Below, piece after piece: positions 17,966-26,961 of a DNA stretch of 64,000 nucleotides. Origin of the DNA: Shewanella sp. HN-41. Lineage in GTDB: Bacteria > Pseudomonadota > Gammaproteobacteria > Enterobacterales > Shewanellaceae. Location of the stretch: contig NZ_AFOZ01000046.1 of the NCBI RefSeq assembly GCF_000217915.1, positions 124,001 to 188,000 on the forward strand, given 5' to 3'. The notes beneath the pieces are model-generated. The model was given only the letters and a program-made list of their open reading frames with translations, was not told the origin of the DNA and searched no databases. How positions within the stretch are numbered: position 1 is the first letter of the stretch; every line of letters begins with the position of its first letter. The translations under genes and the position numbers were made by a program.

Positions 17966-18271
17966 TTAGTTCAGGAAAGCCCCGACCACGTGTTTGATAA
18001 AATCGGCCATTGTCCCAGGCCCGGACGCTCGGTCTTTAATGTGAATGGTCAAATCTTCACGCTTGGACCAAATTAGCCGGCACAGCTCGGCCCGAATGTC
18101 ATCCGCCAAGCCGCCGCCCATTACCACAATATCAATAGCATGGGTGTCCAGTTGCTGTATCACCTCCTCGGCATTTGTGGCTCCGTGGATGAGAACCCGC
18201 TCGTCGCTGAGCTCATCGGTCAGCTTGTCGACTATGCTGGTCAAGCGGCCCAGTAATAATATATTTTTCAT
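17966..18271 (-). CDS. Receiver-like protein lacking the phosphorylation site
   Basis: A 101-residue alpha/beta protein that reads like a CheY fold: KNILLLGRL at the first strand and IDIVVMGGGLADDI where the third strand and the phospho-acceptor Asp would be. The expected Asp is replaced by Gly, so it is probably not phosphorylated. AGGAG lies eight bases before the ATG. It is 73 bases downstream of the SDR gene on the same strand. The fold assignment is from pattern only. Confidence 0.5.
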   Translation of the reverse strand: MKNILLLGRLTSIVDKLTDELSDERVLIHGATNAEEVIQQLDTHAIDIVVMGGGLADDIRAELCRLIWSKREDLTIHIKDRASGPGTMADFIKHVVGAFLN

Positions 18272-18344
18272 GATGATTCACTCCTATGGCTCTGGATTAA
18301 ATAAAGCTTTGCATGCCGTTGTTATTTCTGGGCTCAGAATCAGC

Positions 18345-19055
18345 TCAGGGAAGCCAGTGTGTTTTCGAGATTGCCATTCGAGGCTGCTGGTCCATCTCAT
18401 TGACAATACGTTTAGCCACCTCGCCGACATCAACCTCGGGGCGCCTCCGGTTTAACTCGGCGCCCAAGGTTTGGTAATTCTCATAGCCTGTATGGCTGAA
18501 GCCTTGCTGCGTTTCGACCAATTTGGTGTTCATCCCCGGAGGTTCTAGGTTCAGTACCTGGATCCCGAACGGCATGACCTCCTGCCGCAGGGTTTGGCTG
18601 TAGAAGGTCAGCGCAGTCTTGCTCACCGCGTATGCTCCCTGCAGCGGCGGTGCACCTCTGGCACTGGCCGATGAGATGTTCACTATGAGTCCACTGCCGC
18701 GCTTGCGCATGGCTGGCAAAAAAGCACGCACTAGGCGGTGTGGACCAATGAGATTCACATCTATTAGCCTAGTTAGCTCCTCCGCCGGAATTGCCTCCAA
18801 TGGGCCGGAAATGGAATAGGCCGCATTGTTGATGAGGATATCTATATCCCCTATCCGTCTGGCGGCCTCGACAATAGATCTCTCATTGGTGACATCCAAT
18901 GCGCAGCTTGAGGTCACCTTCAGATCGCCGAGATCGTCAAGGTTGCGCGCACTTGCCACCACCTGATGACCAGCTTTCATGAGCTCCTGCGCTAGGGCCC
19001 GACCCAAGCCCCGGGACGCACCGGTAATTAAGACTCTTGCCACGCTGCCTTCCAT
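18345..19055 (-). CDS. Short-chain dehydrogenase/reductase (SDR)
   Basis: NAD(P)-dependent oxidoreductase of the classical SDR family, 236 residues. The cofactor loop TGASRGLG is at about 12-19, the NNAA motif (LINNAAYS) at about 97, the catalytic Ser in VNISSASARG, and the YAVSK catalytic pair at about 144. The substrate is unknown. The start is unclear: ATG at 19055 keeps an MEGSVARV leader, while the GTG four codons later has GGAAGG just upstream. It is divergent from a LysR-type regulator, the usual layout for a regulator and its target. Confidence 0.85.
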   Translation of the reverse strand: MEGSVARVLITGASRGLGRALAQELMKAGHQVVASARNLDDLGDLKVTSSCALDVTNERSIVEAARRIGDIDILINNAAYSISGPLEAIPAEELTRLIDVNLIGPHRLVRAFLPAMRKRGSGLIVNISSASARGAPPLQGAYAVSKTALTFYSQTLRQEVMPFGIQVLNLEPPGMNTKLVETQQGFSHTGYENYQTLGAELNRRRPEVDVGEVAKRIVNEMDQQPRMAISKTHWLP

Positions 19056-19127
19056 CCATCATCAACGACCATGAAGCAAGCATAATTAATTCATATCATC
19101 TGGTTAACAGCGTCTTTTTGTTTTCTT

Positions 19128-19145
19128 TATTTCACGTATGAAATA
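19128..19145. promoter_or_regulatory. LysR-type operator between the SDR and its regulator
   Basis: TATTTCA-CGTA-TGAAATA is a perfect 7-bp inverted repeat containing the T-N11-A pattern of LysR-family boxes. It lies in the divergent intergenic region, 35 bp before lysR and about 73 bp before the SDR start, so it fits autoregulation plus control of the SDR operon. Confidence 0.6.
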
Positions 19146-19179
19146 ATCTGCACATTCCGGCAACACATGGGGAAGAGTC

Positions 19180-20073
19180 ATGATCGACCTGAATGAAATG
19201 TTGGTATTTGTGAAACTGGCTGAAACGGGTAGCTTTATTCAAGCATCGCGGGCGCTAAAAATGCCGGCCGCCACCGTCAGCCGTCGCATCGCCAGCCTTG
19301 AGCAACGGCTCGATGTGCGCCTAGTGCATAGAACCACCCGCCACGTCGGCTTAACCGACGAAGGGCAGCGGCTGTTTCTGCGCGCCGCCCCAGTGATACG
19401 TGAAGCTTTGGAGGTTGAGCAATCCATATTGGCCATGCAGCCGGAACCCAAGGGACTGTTGAGGATCACCTCTACGCCACTGTTCGCCAAGGAGTTTCTT
19501 AGCCCTACCATCGCTAGGTTTCTGCAACGCTATCCTGACGTCGAAGTGGATCTGGTGGCGACAACCCGCAGGGTAAATCTGATTGATGAAGGCTTTGATC
19601 TGGGCTTTCGCAGTGGCCCGCTACAGGATTCAAGCTTGAAGATGAGGCATTTGTTCCCCGGGCAATCGGTCATTTGTGCCAGCCCGGACTATATAGCGCA
19701 GCACGGCAGGCCAGAAAAGCTGGAAGATCTGCAGACCCATGATTGCATCATCTTCGCCCAACCCGGGCGAACGATGATCGAGTGGAGTTTTGACACCGAT
19801 AAGGGGCCACTAAAACTGCCCGTCAATGGTAGGCTGAAAGTCAATTCCCTAGAACTTGCCTGCAACGCCGCAGTCAATGGCGTTGGCATTGCCAAAATCC
19901 CGGCCTTTATTGCTGAGCCGGAGATTAAGGCAAATCGACTGTGCCTGTTGCTGGAGGGGATGGCCGAGTCGTCACTCACCCTGTTCGCCGTCTACCCAGC
20001 CCACAGACAACTTTCGGCTAAAACCCGCAAGTTCATAGATCTATTAATTGAGCATATGGAGAAAAATCAATGA
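19180..20073 (+). CDS. LysR-family transcriptional regulator
   Basis: A 297-residue regulator with an N-terminal winged helix-turn-helix (FVKLAETGSFIQASRALKMP, then TVSRRIASLEQRLDVRLVHR) and a C-terminal periplasmic-binding-protein-like effector domain. It resembles the DsdC/AaeR-like subgroup that often flanks oxidoreductases. It is transcribed away from the SDR gene and probably controls it through the palindrome at 19128-19145. The effector is unknown. Confidence 0.88.
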   Translation: MIDLNEMLVFVKLAETGSFIQASRALKMPAATVSRRIASLEQRLDVRLVHRTTRHVGLTDEGQRLFLRAAPVIREALEVEQSILAMQPEPKGLLRITSTPLFAKEFLSPTIARFLQRYPDVEVDLVATTRRVNLIDEGFDLGFRSGPLQDSSLKMRHLFPGQSVICASPDYIAQHGRPEKLEDLQTHDCIIFAQPGRTMIEWSFDTDKGPLKLPVNGRLKVNSLELACNAAVNGVGIAKIPAFIAEPEIKANRLCLLLEGMAESSLTLFAVYPAHRQLSAKTRKFIDLLIEHMEKNQ

Positions 20074-20221
20074 TCTAAATATCCATAGTTACAGTAGTCT
20101 CTCAAAATGGGTCAACATGTCTGTGCTTAATTTCTTATAGCTAGCTTTCCTGACAAAGGGCATTTTCATTTTTACTAATTTTAGTTAACTGCCATCCACT
20201 CTTGTAGCGTGTAGTGGCATA

Positions 20222-20752
20222 GTGAACTTGGCCACCTAATAAGAAATATTATGATCTCACTCATAACCCATTTAGGTGACAACATGAATAAAAGTAAACG
20301 TGCACGATATAGCGCTGCGATTAAGCTCGAAACTGCTCAATTAGTCGTTGATCAAGGCTACACAAGAAGCGGCGGCGAAAGCCATGAACGTGGGAAAACC
20401 GACGGTCAATAAGTGGGTAACACAGCTTCAAATCGAGCGCCAAGGGCTTGCTCCTAAAGCCTCACCAATGACGCCTGAATAGATTGAAATCCAAGCACTT
20501 AAACGGGAAATTGAGCGCATAAATCTCGAGAAAGAAATCCTAAAAATACCCAAGGGGCACACCGAGGCTACCGCTCTATTGATGTTGGACTCGCTGAACA
20601 ATTCTCGATAATCGAGAAACTCAATCGGAGCAACAAATACCCTATTTCAGTGTTATGCCGTGTATTTGATGTACACCGTAGTAGTTACCGTTATTGGACG
20701 AGCCGCGAGCTTTCTGTAACACCAGAGTAGCGGCTTTTAGAATGTGAAATTT
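20222..20752 (+). mobile_element. Decayed IS3-family insertion sequence (5' part only)
   Basis: The remnant keeps a probable left end (TGAACTTGGCCACC near 20223), a broken orfA and the first 40 or so codons of orfB (EKLNRSNKYPISVLCRVF, then DVHRSSYRYW). It stops before the DDE catalytic domain, near 20752. The orfA and orfB fragments follow the usual IS3 order. No right inverted repeat or target duplication is recognisable. Confidence 0.7.
20284..20611 (+). pseudogene. IS3-family transposase orfA, frameshifted and interrupted
   Basis: The helix-turn-helix protein begins MNKSKRARYSAAIKLETAQL. It loses its frame near 20365 through an apparent 2-bp deletion, continues in another frame as EAAAKAMNVGKPTVNKWVTQ, meets TAG at 20480-20482 where related proteins have Gln, and ends ALLMLDSLNNSR. 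The orfB fragment downstream has a similar Gln-to-TAG change at 20728-20730. Confidence 0.7.
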
Positions 20753-20855
20753 AAAAGTTTTATTTTGTTATAATTTTTCAAAAAGTCCAAAGTATGCCAG
20801 CTTATGGTTATAACGACATTTCTGTTGTAAGAGTACCAAGGCTAGAGCCTCAGCG

Positions 20856-21635
20856 TTATTTCATGGCCGATTTCACATAGACATCGAAACGGTTTTTCTT
20901 TGTTTCGATCACCATACTGGGCTTAACACCCGCTAAATCTTCGGCGTAATCGGGGCGCTTTACTACCACGCGTTTTGTAGCCAACGCCATCGCTGGGGCG
21001 AGTAGGCCATCGGCATCGAGATCGGCGCCGACTAAGGTTTGGAATACCCGCATTTCCTTTTTAACCAAGGCTGATTTGTCGCGGTGAGGATACATAGGAT
21101 CGAGATAAACCACATCGACGACTTGGTTCAGCTTAGCTAGCGCTTCGAGGCTCGAACCATGGAAAAGCTGCATACGCTCTCGCATCCAATCGCCAATTTC
21201 AGCATCTTGGTAGGCACGGCGCAGACCGTCCTCCAGTAAAGCGGCCACTACAGGATGACGCTCTACCATAGTCACAGTACAACCAAGGCTTGCGAGCACA
21301 AAGGCATCACGCCCCAATCCCGCAGTGCCATCGACAACACTCGGCGTTACTCCTTGCTTTAACCCAACAGCTTTGGCGATGGATTGGCCGCGGCCACCAC
21401 CGAATTTACGCCTATGGGCCACGGCACCAGTAACAAAGTCCACCATTATGCCATCGAGCTTAGGTTCATCCCGCTTATGCAGAGTTAAAGCATCTGATTC
21501 AAAACGCAACTCAAATGGCGCTTTCGCATCAAAAGCGAGTTGCCAACGGGCACAAATATCCACAAGTGTTGGGTATTGCTGATTAAAAAAATCGGGGTCA
21601 CAGGCTGTCTTCAAACCAACGAGAATGATGGCCAT
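20856..21635 (-). CDS. rsmJ: 16S rRNA (guanine(1516)-N(2))-methyltransferase
   Basis: SAM-dependent methyltransferase (formerly YhiQ) that modifies G1516 of 16S rRNA. The 259 residues include the SAM-binding stretch VVDGTAGLGRDAFVLASLG, the family block RRKFGGGRGQ, and VVYLDPMYPHR at the active site. The length and end-to-end pattern match RsmJ. The gene stands alone, bordered by the IS remnant and a divergent GGDEF/EAL gene. Confidence 0.93.
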   Translation of the reverse strand: MAIILVGLKTACDPDFFNQQYPTLVDICARWQLAFDAKAPFELRFESDALTLHKRDEPKLDGIMVDFVTGAVAHRRKFGGGRGQSIAKAVGLKQGVTPSVVDGTAGLGRDAFVLASLGCTVTMVERHPVVAALLEDGLRRAYQDAEIGDWMRERMQLFHGSSLEALAKLNQVVDVVYLDPMYPHRDKSALVKKEMRVFQTLVGADLDADGLLAPAMALATKRVVVKRPDYAEDLAGVKPSMVIETKKNRFDVYVKSAMK

Positions 21636-21868
21636 TATGCCTAAAAATCTCGCTCATGAATATGTAAGTAAGCAAATCACCTTGCTAAGGTTCATCATTG
21701 TCTTAGTCAATTTGTCTAAGTATTCCCTTAAAAAATCAAATAAGAATCACAATGTAATCCACTGATTTATATAGACAGAGAACTATTTGTATAACAATTT
21801 AGTGATTTATGCTATATGTCACAGTCCCAGTCAATCTTAGCGACTTCTGTATAGAATAAGGACTTTTA

Positions 21869-24133
21869 TTGCTTCAACGGCTGAAAGGTTTTTTGTTTAT
21901 CAGGGAGCAAGACTTTTTAAATCCCGATAGAACGATATTAAAAACCAGTTTATTGCGGATTATTCTGCTTAGTGGCGCGGTGCTGACCACTAGCATAGTG
22001 CTGCATAGCTCATTCATTGCGTATGAGTTAAACCTCACTTTTATTATCTGCATTACAGTCAGTTTTTTAGTAGTACTGTTTTTGTCTTTATGGTTTACGC
22101 GCAAATATTTACTTGCCAGCTCAATCAGCTTGCTGGCAATGGTGATCGCCGCCTGTTTATCTATACTGTTGTTTATTCCAGACTTTAACTTATCGCAGGC
22201 GGGAATTACTTTTCTATATACGCTACCGTTAATGGCACTTTTCCTATTTAGCAGGAAAGCGGCCTTCGTTATGATGTGCTTCAATGTATTACCTTTTTTA
22301 CTGCTGCTGCGTAACCAAAATCTCCCCACCATTATCGATATTGATATCAGCCTGCCCGCGACCCACGCTTATCTGAACGGGTTGCTATTTATGTTTTTTA
22401 ATATCTGTATTCCCTTATCTGCGATGCGCCTGTTAAAGACCCAAAAAATCCATGCACAGCAGATGATTCGACATCAAAAAACCCTGCAACGCACCTTAGA
22501 TCAATATGCTGAAATTTTTGAGAATAATGGTACAGCTTCTTTCTTCTGTAATGAGGAGGGGGTTATTCTCAACCTGAATAATGCAGCGAAAGACATTGCC
22601 GCAAATGTCACACTCAACAACACTCACCTATGTGATATTTTTGAGCTGAACGAAGATACCAGCATCAATTTACTTGCGGCGTCATTTCAGACCCGTTTGA
22701 AAAACAACGACAACTGTCGATATCTGCTGCAAAAAGCCTCATTGGAACACCATGATACTTTGTTGTTCCACTGCCACGATATTACGGCACAGGCAAACCA
22801 TGCGATGGAATTAAACAGGCTCAAAAAACATCATATCAGCACACATTTCTATGATTTAGTGACCGGGTTACCAAACGAAAACCACTGGTATAATCCGGCC
22901 CCAAGCACCCTCCATCAAGAAATGACAGTAGCCTTAATTAAAATTGATAATCTGAGTCAAATCAACACTATATTTGGGATCAGCATCGGAGATGCCATTC
23001 TAAAAGCCTTTGTCAGCGAGCTCAAAGATCGCTTCGGCCATCAGGCAAAAATATACCATTTTAGGGGCTCATCCTTTGTACTTGAATTGACTAACCTACC
23101 GCTGATCTCCCCTGAAACCCTCGCACAACAGTTACGCCAGCACATTCCAACTAGCATAAAGTTAAAGCAAGAACAGCAGATTGAATATCATCTCGAATGC
23201 CGAGTGGGCTGCTGTTTGGGTAAAAAATCTGCGCCGCAGCAGGCAGCAGAGCAATGCTTAATGGCCATAAAACAAACCACTCAAGCTAACCCTATCATGG
23301 TGTATTACATTGGTTTGATTAGTAATTTGCTAGAGGCATCATCACAAGAAGTCAAAATCCGTGACGCGTTAAAGCACAACCGCCTAGCAATGTGGCTACA
23401 ACCCAAAGTCATGGCAGATGGTCATATCATTAGCTTTGAAGCACTCGCCAGAATGTTTGATAACGACGGCAATATGATCATGCCCAACACTTTTATCCCC
23501 ATCATAGAATCATCGCAATTACAGGCGATTTTTGCGATAAAAGTGTTTAGGCAGTTACTACAACTGATCCGTTCTTGGCCAAAAAATGTGCCTATGGTCA
23601 GAATCGCCTTCAACCTATCAGGGCAGGATATTCTGTCGGATCGCTTCTTTAAGGTGTTGATTCAAACCTATATGAATCATCCCGAACTCATCCCATTATT
23701 AGAAATTGAAATTACTGAAACCTCTGTATTTTCAACTCATAAAGAAACTGGCCGACGCTTAAACACCCTTGCCCGTATGGGCGTTTCGATTGCGATTGAC
23801 GATTTTGGCACTGGCCATGCGTCATTGAGTCAGTTGGTTGATATCAGTGCTGACACGATTAAAATCGACCGTTACTTCGTTAGCCAACTGGGCATTAGTG
23901 AGCGTCACACGCAAATTGTTAACGCCGCAATTCTGTTAGCAAAGAGTTTAAAACTGAATGTGATTGCAGAGGGAATAGAAACCGAAGCCCAATTATTACA
24001 GCTTACAGCACTGGGGTGTGAACAATTTCAAGGCTATTTATTTGGTAAACCGGCGCCCGCAGCGCTTTGGCTAAAAACGTTTCAACTGCAAACACCCACC
24101 CACTGGCTCACCCATAAAAAGAGTGCTAACTGA
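21869..24133 (+). CDS. Membrane GGDEF/EAL protein, probable c-di-GMP phosphodiesterase
   Basis: A 754-residue inner-membrane protein with about six N-terminal spans (30-190) of unknown sensing role, a linker, a GGDEF-type domain (about 330-470) and an EAL domain (about 500-745). The GGDEF active site is replaced by RGSSF at about 398, so cyclase activity is unlikely. The EAL site is intact: FEALAR, FNLSGQ, EIEITET, IDDFGTGHASL, IKIDR and IAEGIETE. It is therefore predicted to hydrolyse c-di-GMP. The start is TTG with AAGGA six bases upstream. Confidence 0.88.
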   Translation: MLQRLKGFLFIREQDFLNPDRTILKTSLLRIILLSGAVLTTSIVLHSSFIAYELNLTFIICITVSFLVVLFLSLWFTRKYLLASSISLLAMVIAACLSILLFIPDFNLSQAGITFLYTLPLMALFLFSRKAAFVMMCFNVLPFLLLLRNQNLPTIIDIDISLPATHAYLNGLLFMFFNICIPLSAMRLLKTQKIHAQQMIRHQKTLQRTLDQYAEIFENNGTASFFCNEEGVILNLNNAAKDIAANVTLNNTHLCDIFELNEDTSINLLAASFQTRLKNNDNCRYLLQKASLEHHDTLLFHCHDITAQANHAMELNRLKKHHISTHFYDLVTGLPNENHWYNPAPSTLHQEMTVALIKIDNLSQINTIFGISIGDAILKAFVSELKDRFGHQAKIYHFRGSSFVLELTNLPLISPETLAQQLRQHIPTSIKLKQEQQIEYHLECRVGCCLGKKSAPQQAAEQCLMAIKQTTQANPIMVYYIGLISNLLEASSQEVKIRDALKHNRLAMWLQPKVMADGHIISFEALARMFDNDGNMIMPNTFIPIIESSQLQAIFAIKVFRQLLQLIRSWPKNVPMVRIAFNLSGQDILSDRFFKVLIQTYMNHPELIPLLEIEITETSVFSTHKETGRRLNTLARMGVSIAIDDFGTGHASLSQLVDISADTIKIDRYFVSQLGISERHTQIVNAAILLAKSLKLNVIAEGIETEAQLLQLTALGCEQFQGYLFGKPAPAALWLKTFQLQTPTHWLTHKKSAN

Positions 24134-24142
24134 GGCATTAAT

Positions 24143-24171
24143 TTTACGCACTAGCGCATCCTAGGTATAAT
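24143..24171 (+). promoter_or_regulatory. Sigma70 promoter of rlmJ
   Basis: TTTACG at 24143-24148 and a perfect TATAAT at 24166-24171 are separated by 17 bases, 55 bp before the rlmJ start. Confidence 0.65.
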
Positions 24172-24225
24172 TGGCGACATGCATTTGCCTCCCTTTGCTT
24201 TGTTTGCAAATAACTAGGATCCCCC

Positions 24226-25071
24226 ATGTTAAGTTACCGCCACGGTTATCACGCCGGCAATTATGCCGATGTGTTGAAACACGCTATTTTGCTACAAACC
24301 TTGCAGCTGATGCACAAGAAAGACAAACCGCTCGTGTATATCGATACCCATGCGGGTGCGGGTGGTTATGCCTTAACGGATGAATTTGCCCAAAAAACCG
24401 GTGAATACCTCGAAGGTGTGGCCAAGCTTTGGGATAAAACAGACCTGCCGCAATCGCTGCAGGACTATGTTGCCGCCGTGCGTCATTTTAATGAAGAAAA
24501 TCCTGACGAACTCAACTTCTACCCAGGTTCGCCTGCCATTATAGACATGGAATTGGGGCCTAAGGATCGCATGGTGCTGCATGAGCTGCACAGCACTGAT
24601 TATGTGTTGCTGGATGATTATTTCTGCGAAGACAGACAAGTTAAAGTGATCAAGGGTGATGGTTTAAAAGGCCTTATTGCCGCAGTGCCACCCTTAGAGC
24701 GACGCGCTCTGGTGCTCGTCGATCCCAGCTACGAGATGAAAACCGACTATCAAGATGTCGCCGAAACCCTAATTAAAGCGCACAAACGTTTCGCTACGGG
24801 TGTATTTATGCTTTGGTATCCCGTGGTAAATCGCGCTCAGACCGAGGGCATGCTATCGCGCCTCGCCAGCAGTGGTATTAAACGTCAGCTAAGAATTGAG
24901 CAGGCGATTAAACCCGATTCGGATGAGTTTGGCATGACAGCGGCAGGATTATGGATCATCAATCCACCATGGCAGTTAGATGAAATTGCAACTGAATTAA
25001 TGGATTACTTAGGTAAGACACTCGGACAAGCGGGCGGTAATATCACAGTAAAATGGGAAGTCGGCGAGTAA
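24226..25071 (+). CDS. rlmJ: 23S rRNA (adenine(2030)-N(6))-methyltransferase
   Basis: Methylates A2030 of 23S rRNA. The 281-residue protein opens with the family signature LSYRHGYHAGNYADVLKH. It continues with the SAM site YIDTHAGAGGY and the catalytic VLVDPSYE, and ends with INPPWQLDE. A consensus sigma70 promoter precedes it. It is convergent with the transglycosylase gene. Confidence 0.95.
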   Translation: MLSYRHGYHAGNYADVLKHAILLQTLQLMHKKDKPLVYIDTHAGAGGYALTDEFAQKTGEYLEGVAKLWDKTDLPQSLQDYVAAVRHFNEENPDELNFYPGSPAIIDMELGPKDRMVLHELHSTDYVLLDDYFCEDRQVKVIKGDGLKGLIAAVPPLERRALVLVDPSYEMKTDYQDVAETLIKAHKRFATGVFMLWYPVVNRAQTEGMLSRLASSGIKRQLRIEQAIKPDSDEFGMTAAGLWIINPPWQLDEIATELMDYLGKTLGQAGGNITVKWEVGE

Positions 25072-25089
25072 TATAACAACCCAAACAGG

Positions 25090-25119
25090 GGCAGCGAGCA
25101 GACTTTGGTTCTCGCTGCC
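25090..25119. other. Hairpin between convergent rlmJ and transglycosylase genes
   Basis: GGCAGCGAG and CTCGCTGCC form a perfect 9-bp stem with a 12-base loop. No T-run follows on either strand, so termination here would be weak or factor-assisted. Confidence 0.4.
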
Positions 25120-25137
25120 ACGCGACTAAACACAGCT

Positions 25138-25875
25138 CTAAGCCCCTTTCAAACCTCGATAACGCTTCAGCAGGATTTGCACCCGCTCAACATAGGCCTG
25201 GGTTTCAGGATAGGGTGGAACACCATTGTATTGGGTGACGGTTGTTGGCCCCGCATTATAGGCGGCGCAGGCTAATGCTATGTCACCATTAAACTGTTTT
25301 AGCATTTGCGCCAGATACTTACTACCACCTAAAATATTTTCCTCCGGCAGAAACGCATTAGTCACGCCCATTTCTTTAGCTGTTTCAGGCATCAATTGCA
25401 TCAATCCCATTGCACCTGTACGGGACAAGGCTCTGGCATTGAAGGCCGATTCGGCATGGATCACCGCGCGAATTAAGGCGGGTTCCAATTGATGTTTATG
25501 GGCCGCATTGGTGATCAAAGTGTCATAGCTCTGGGTAAATAGCCGGATGCGCTTCCAATCAATAGTGGAATCTGGACGACAGGCAAAACAGTCGAACAGT
25601 AAAATCTGATATTGGCTGTTACTTGGTGCTTTATCGGTAAATACTGTGACGCCATTGGCCTGTTGATATTGATAGACTTTAAATTTCTCCTGCCCTTCAC
25701 TGCTGGCGATACCACTGTCGGAATAACGCGCCACGATACGAGGTTTAGGGTTAACCGCGCTTTCCTCCGCGTTGGCACAGGGCATCATCGAAAACAAGAT
25801 CACCCACAGGCTAAACCCGAGTTGACGAGTGAGTGTAGATGACGCACGAGTATGCAGTGGACGAGTAAACGACAT
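25138..25875 (-). CDS. Lytic transglycosylase (SLT domain)
   Basis: Periplasmic enzyme that cleaves peptidoglycan glycan strands. The 245 residues have a signal peptide (cleavage near ANA at about 36), a DUF4124-like stretch (YQYQQANGVTVFTDKAP, about 68-85), and an SLT domain with the catalytic Glu in AVIHAESAFN (Glu142), then GAMGLMQLMP and the CAAYNAGP motif. Its ATG overlaps the stop of the DUF3137 gene (TAATG), so the two are translationally coupled. It forms an operon with DUF3137 and LemA. Confidence 0.9.
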   Translation of the reverse strand: MSFTRPLHTRASSTLTRQLGFSLWVILFSMMPCANAEESAVNPKPRIVARYSDSGIASSEGQEKFKVYQYQQANGVTVFTDKAPSNSQYQILLFDCFACRPDSTIDWKRIRLFTQSYDTLITNAAHKHQLEPALIRAVIHAESAFNARALSRTGAMGLMQLMPETAKEMGVTNAFLPEENILGGSKYLAQMLKQFNGDIALACAAYNAGPTTVTQYNGVPPYPETQAYVERVQILLKRYRGLKGA

Positions 25876-26909
25876 TAAAGCCCCGTGTGTTGATTAAGTT
25901 TAAGTACTTCAATAATAGCAAAGAGTTGCTTCATCTCACGGTTTAACTGGCTAAATTCTGCTGAAAAACTCGCACCATGGAAAATAGATTGCATTTGAAA
26001 ATGAGTTCGATGATTTGGCAGAAACATAATCAACTTACTTCTGAAAAACGCGCATTGGATCTCGCCGTTAAAATGTTTGGCAAGTTCCAGTAAGCGCGCC
26101 ATAAATGCGGTATTGAGCAAATAGCGAGACTCAATCTGATCCGTTGAAAATACATCGAACTCCTTTTCGAACAGGGGATCTTCGAGTTTAACGCGCACCA
26201 ACCCTGCATGACTGTCGGAAAAGAAGTTGGTTAGCCCGCCGCGATCCCTCAGCACGACAGTATGACCCATAAACGTCTTATGACTGCTTAACTCCACGAC
26301 TAGCCCACGGAATCGAGTTTCGGTCCGCGTCATGGTTCTGCGCCTATTCGTACTGATATCCAACTCTTCGACCTTCACATCCTTAGTCAAAGTAAGCTCA
26401 TTGACGATAAGCTCTACCCCTTTATATTGGCCGTGAATATAGTCACCGAAACTCACTTTGTCGTAATTTGGCAGGACTTTCGCCGCTGAGAGCCGATTCA
26501 TATCGACACGCATTTCACGGTTATAGATAAAGTCATCACCAAAATACTTAAACATGATGGGGTAAATTTCCTGCTGCACCTGACGTTTAAATTGTCGAGT
26601 AGGAGCAAGGCTCCATAGGCTTAGGCCCAGTAACGCCAGCAGCGGCAGTGGGAACAGAAAAAGCCCTCGATTCCAACCCACCACAGCCAATAAAACAACA
26701 CCTAAGACAATCAGTAAACTCAAATATAAGCGTTTACGCGTGGCCTTTAGGCAAGCGACTCGCTTTGTCTCATATGTCTTGGCTATGGGGGCAAGGTGCG
26801 TCTGGTAATAGGCTTCCAACTGCGGTAACTCGGCTAAATCCGCAGACAGCGCAGAGGGCTGACGCAGAGCTTTAATCGGACGACCTAAGAGAAAGGACAA
26901 TATATTCAT
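25875..26909 (-). CDS. DUF3137 family membrane protein
   Basis: A 344-residue protein with two adjacent membrane spans (about 60-105) and a large soluble C-terminal domain, matching the DUF3137 family. It has no known function; the family commonly sits beside LemA, as here. It starts 52 bases after the lemA stop, and its own stop overlaps the transglycosylase start. A role at the cell envelope is an inference from its neighbours. Confidence 0.8.
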   Translation of the reverse strand: MNILSFLLGRPIKALRQPSALSADLAELPQLEAYYQTHLAPIAKTYETKRVACLKATRKRLYLSLLIVLGVVLLAVVGWNRGLFLFPLPLLALLGLSLWSLAPTRQFKRQVQQEIYPIMFKYFGDDFIYNREMRVDMNRLSAAKVLPNYDKVSFGDYIHGQYKGVELIVNELTLTKDVKVEELDISTNRRRTMTRTETRFRGLVVELSSHKTFMGHTVVLRDRGGLTNFFSDSHAGLVRVKLEDPLFEKEFDVFSTDQIESRYLLNTAFMARLLELAKHFNGEIQCAFFRSKLIMFLPNHRTHFQMQSIFHGASFSAEFSQLNREMKQLFAIIEVLKLNQHTGL

Positions 26910-26961
26910 CTATATTGTCCTCTTTGCAGGGCATGACACCCCGCCACAAAAACTTAGGGAT

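Noticed and set aside
24171..24383. Plus-strand frame overlapping the start of rlmJ
   Set aside because: It is an out-of-frame shadow of rlmJ, which has a full family match.
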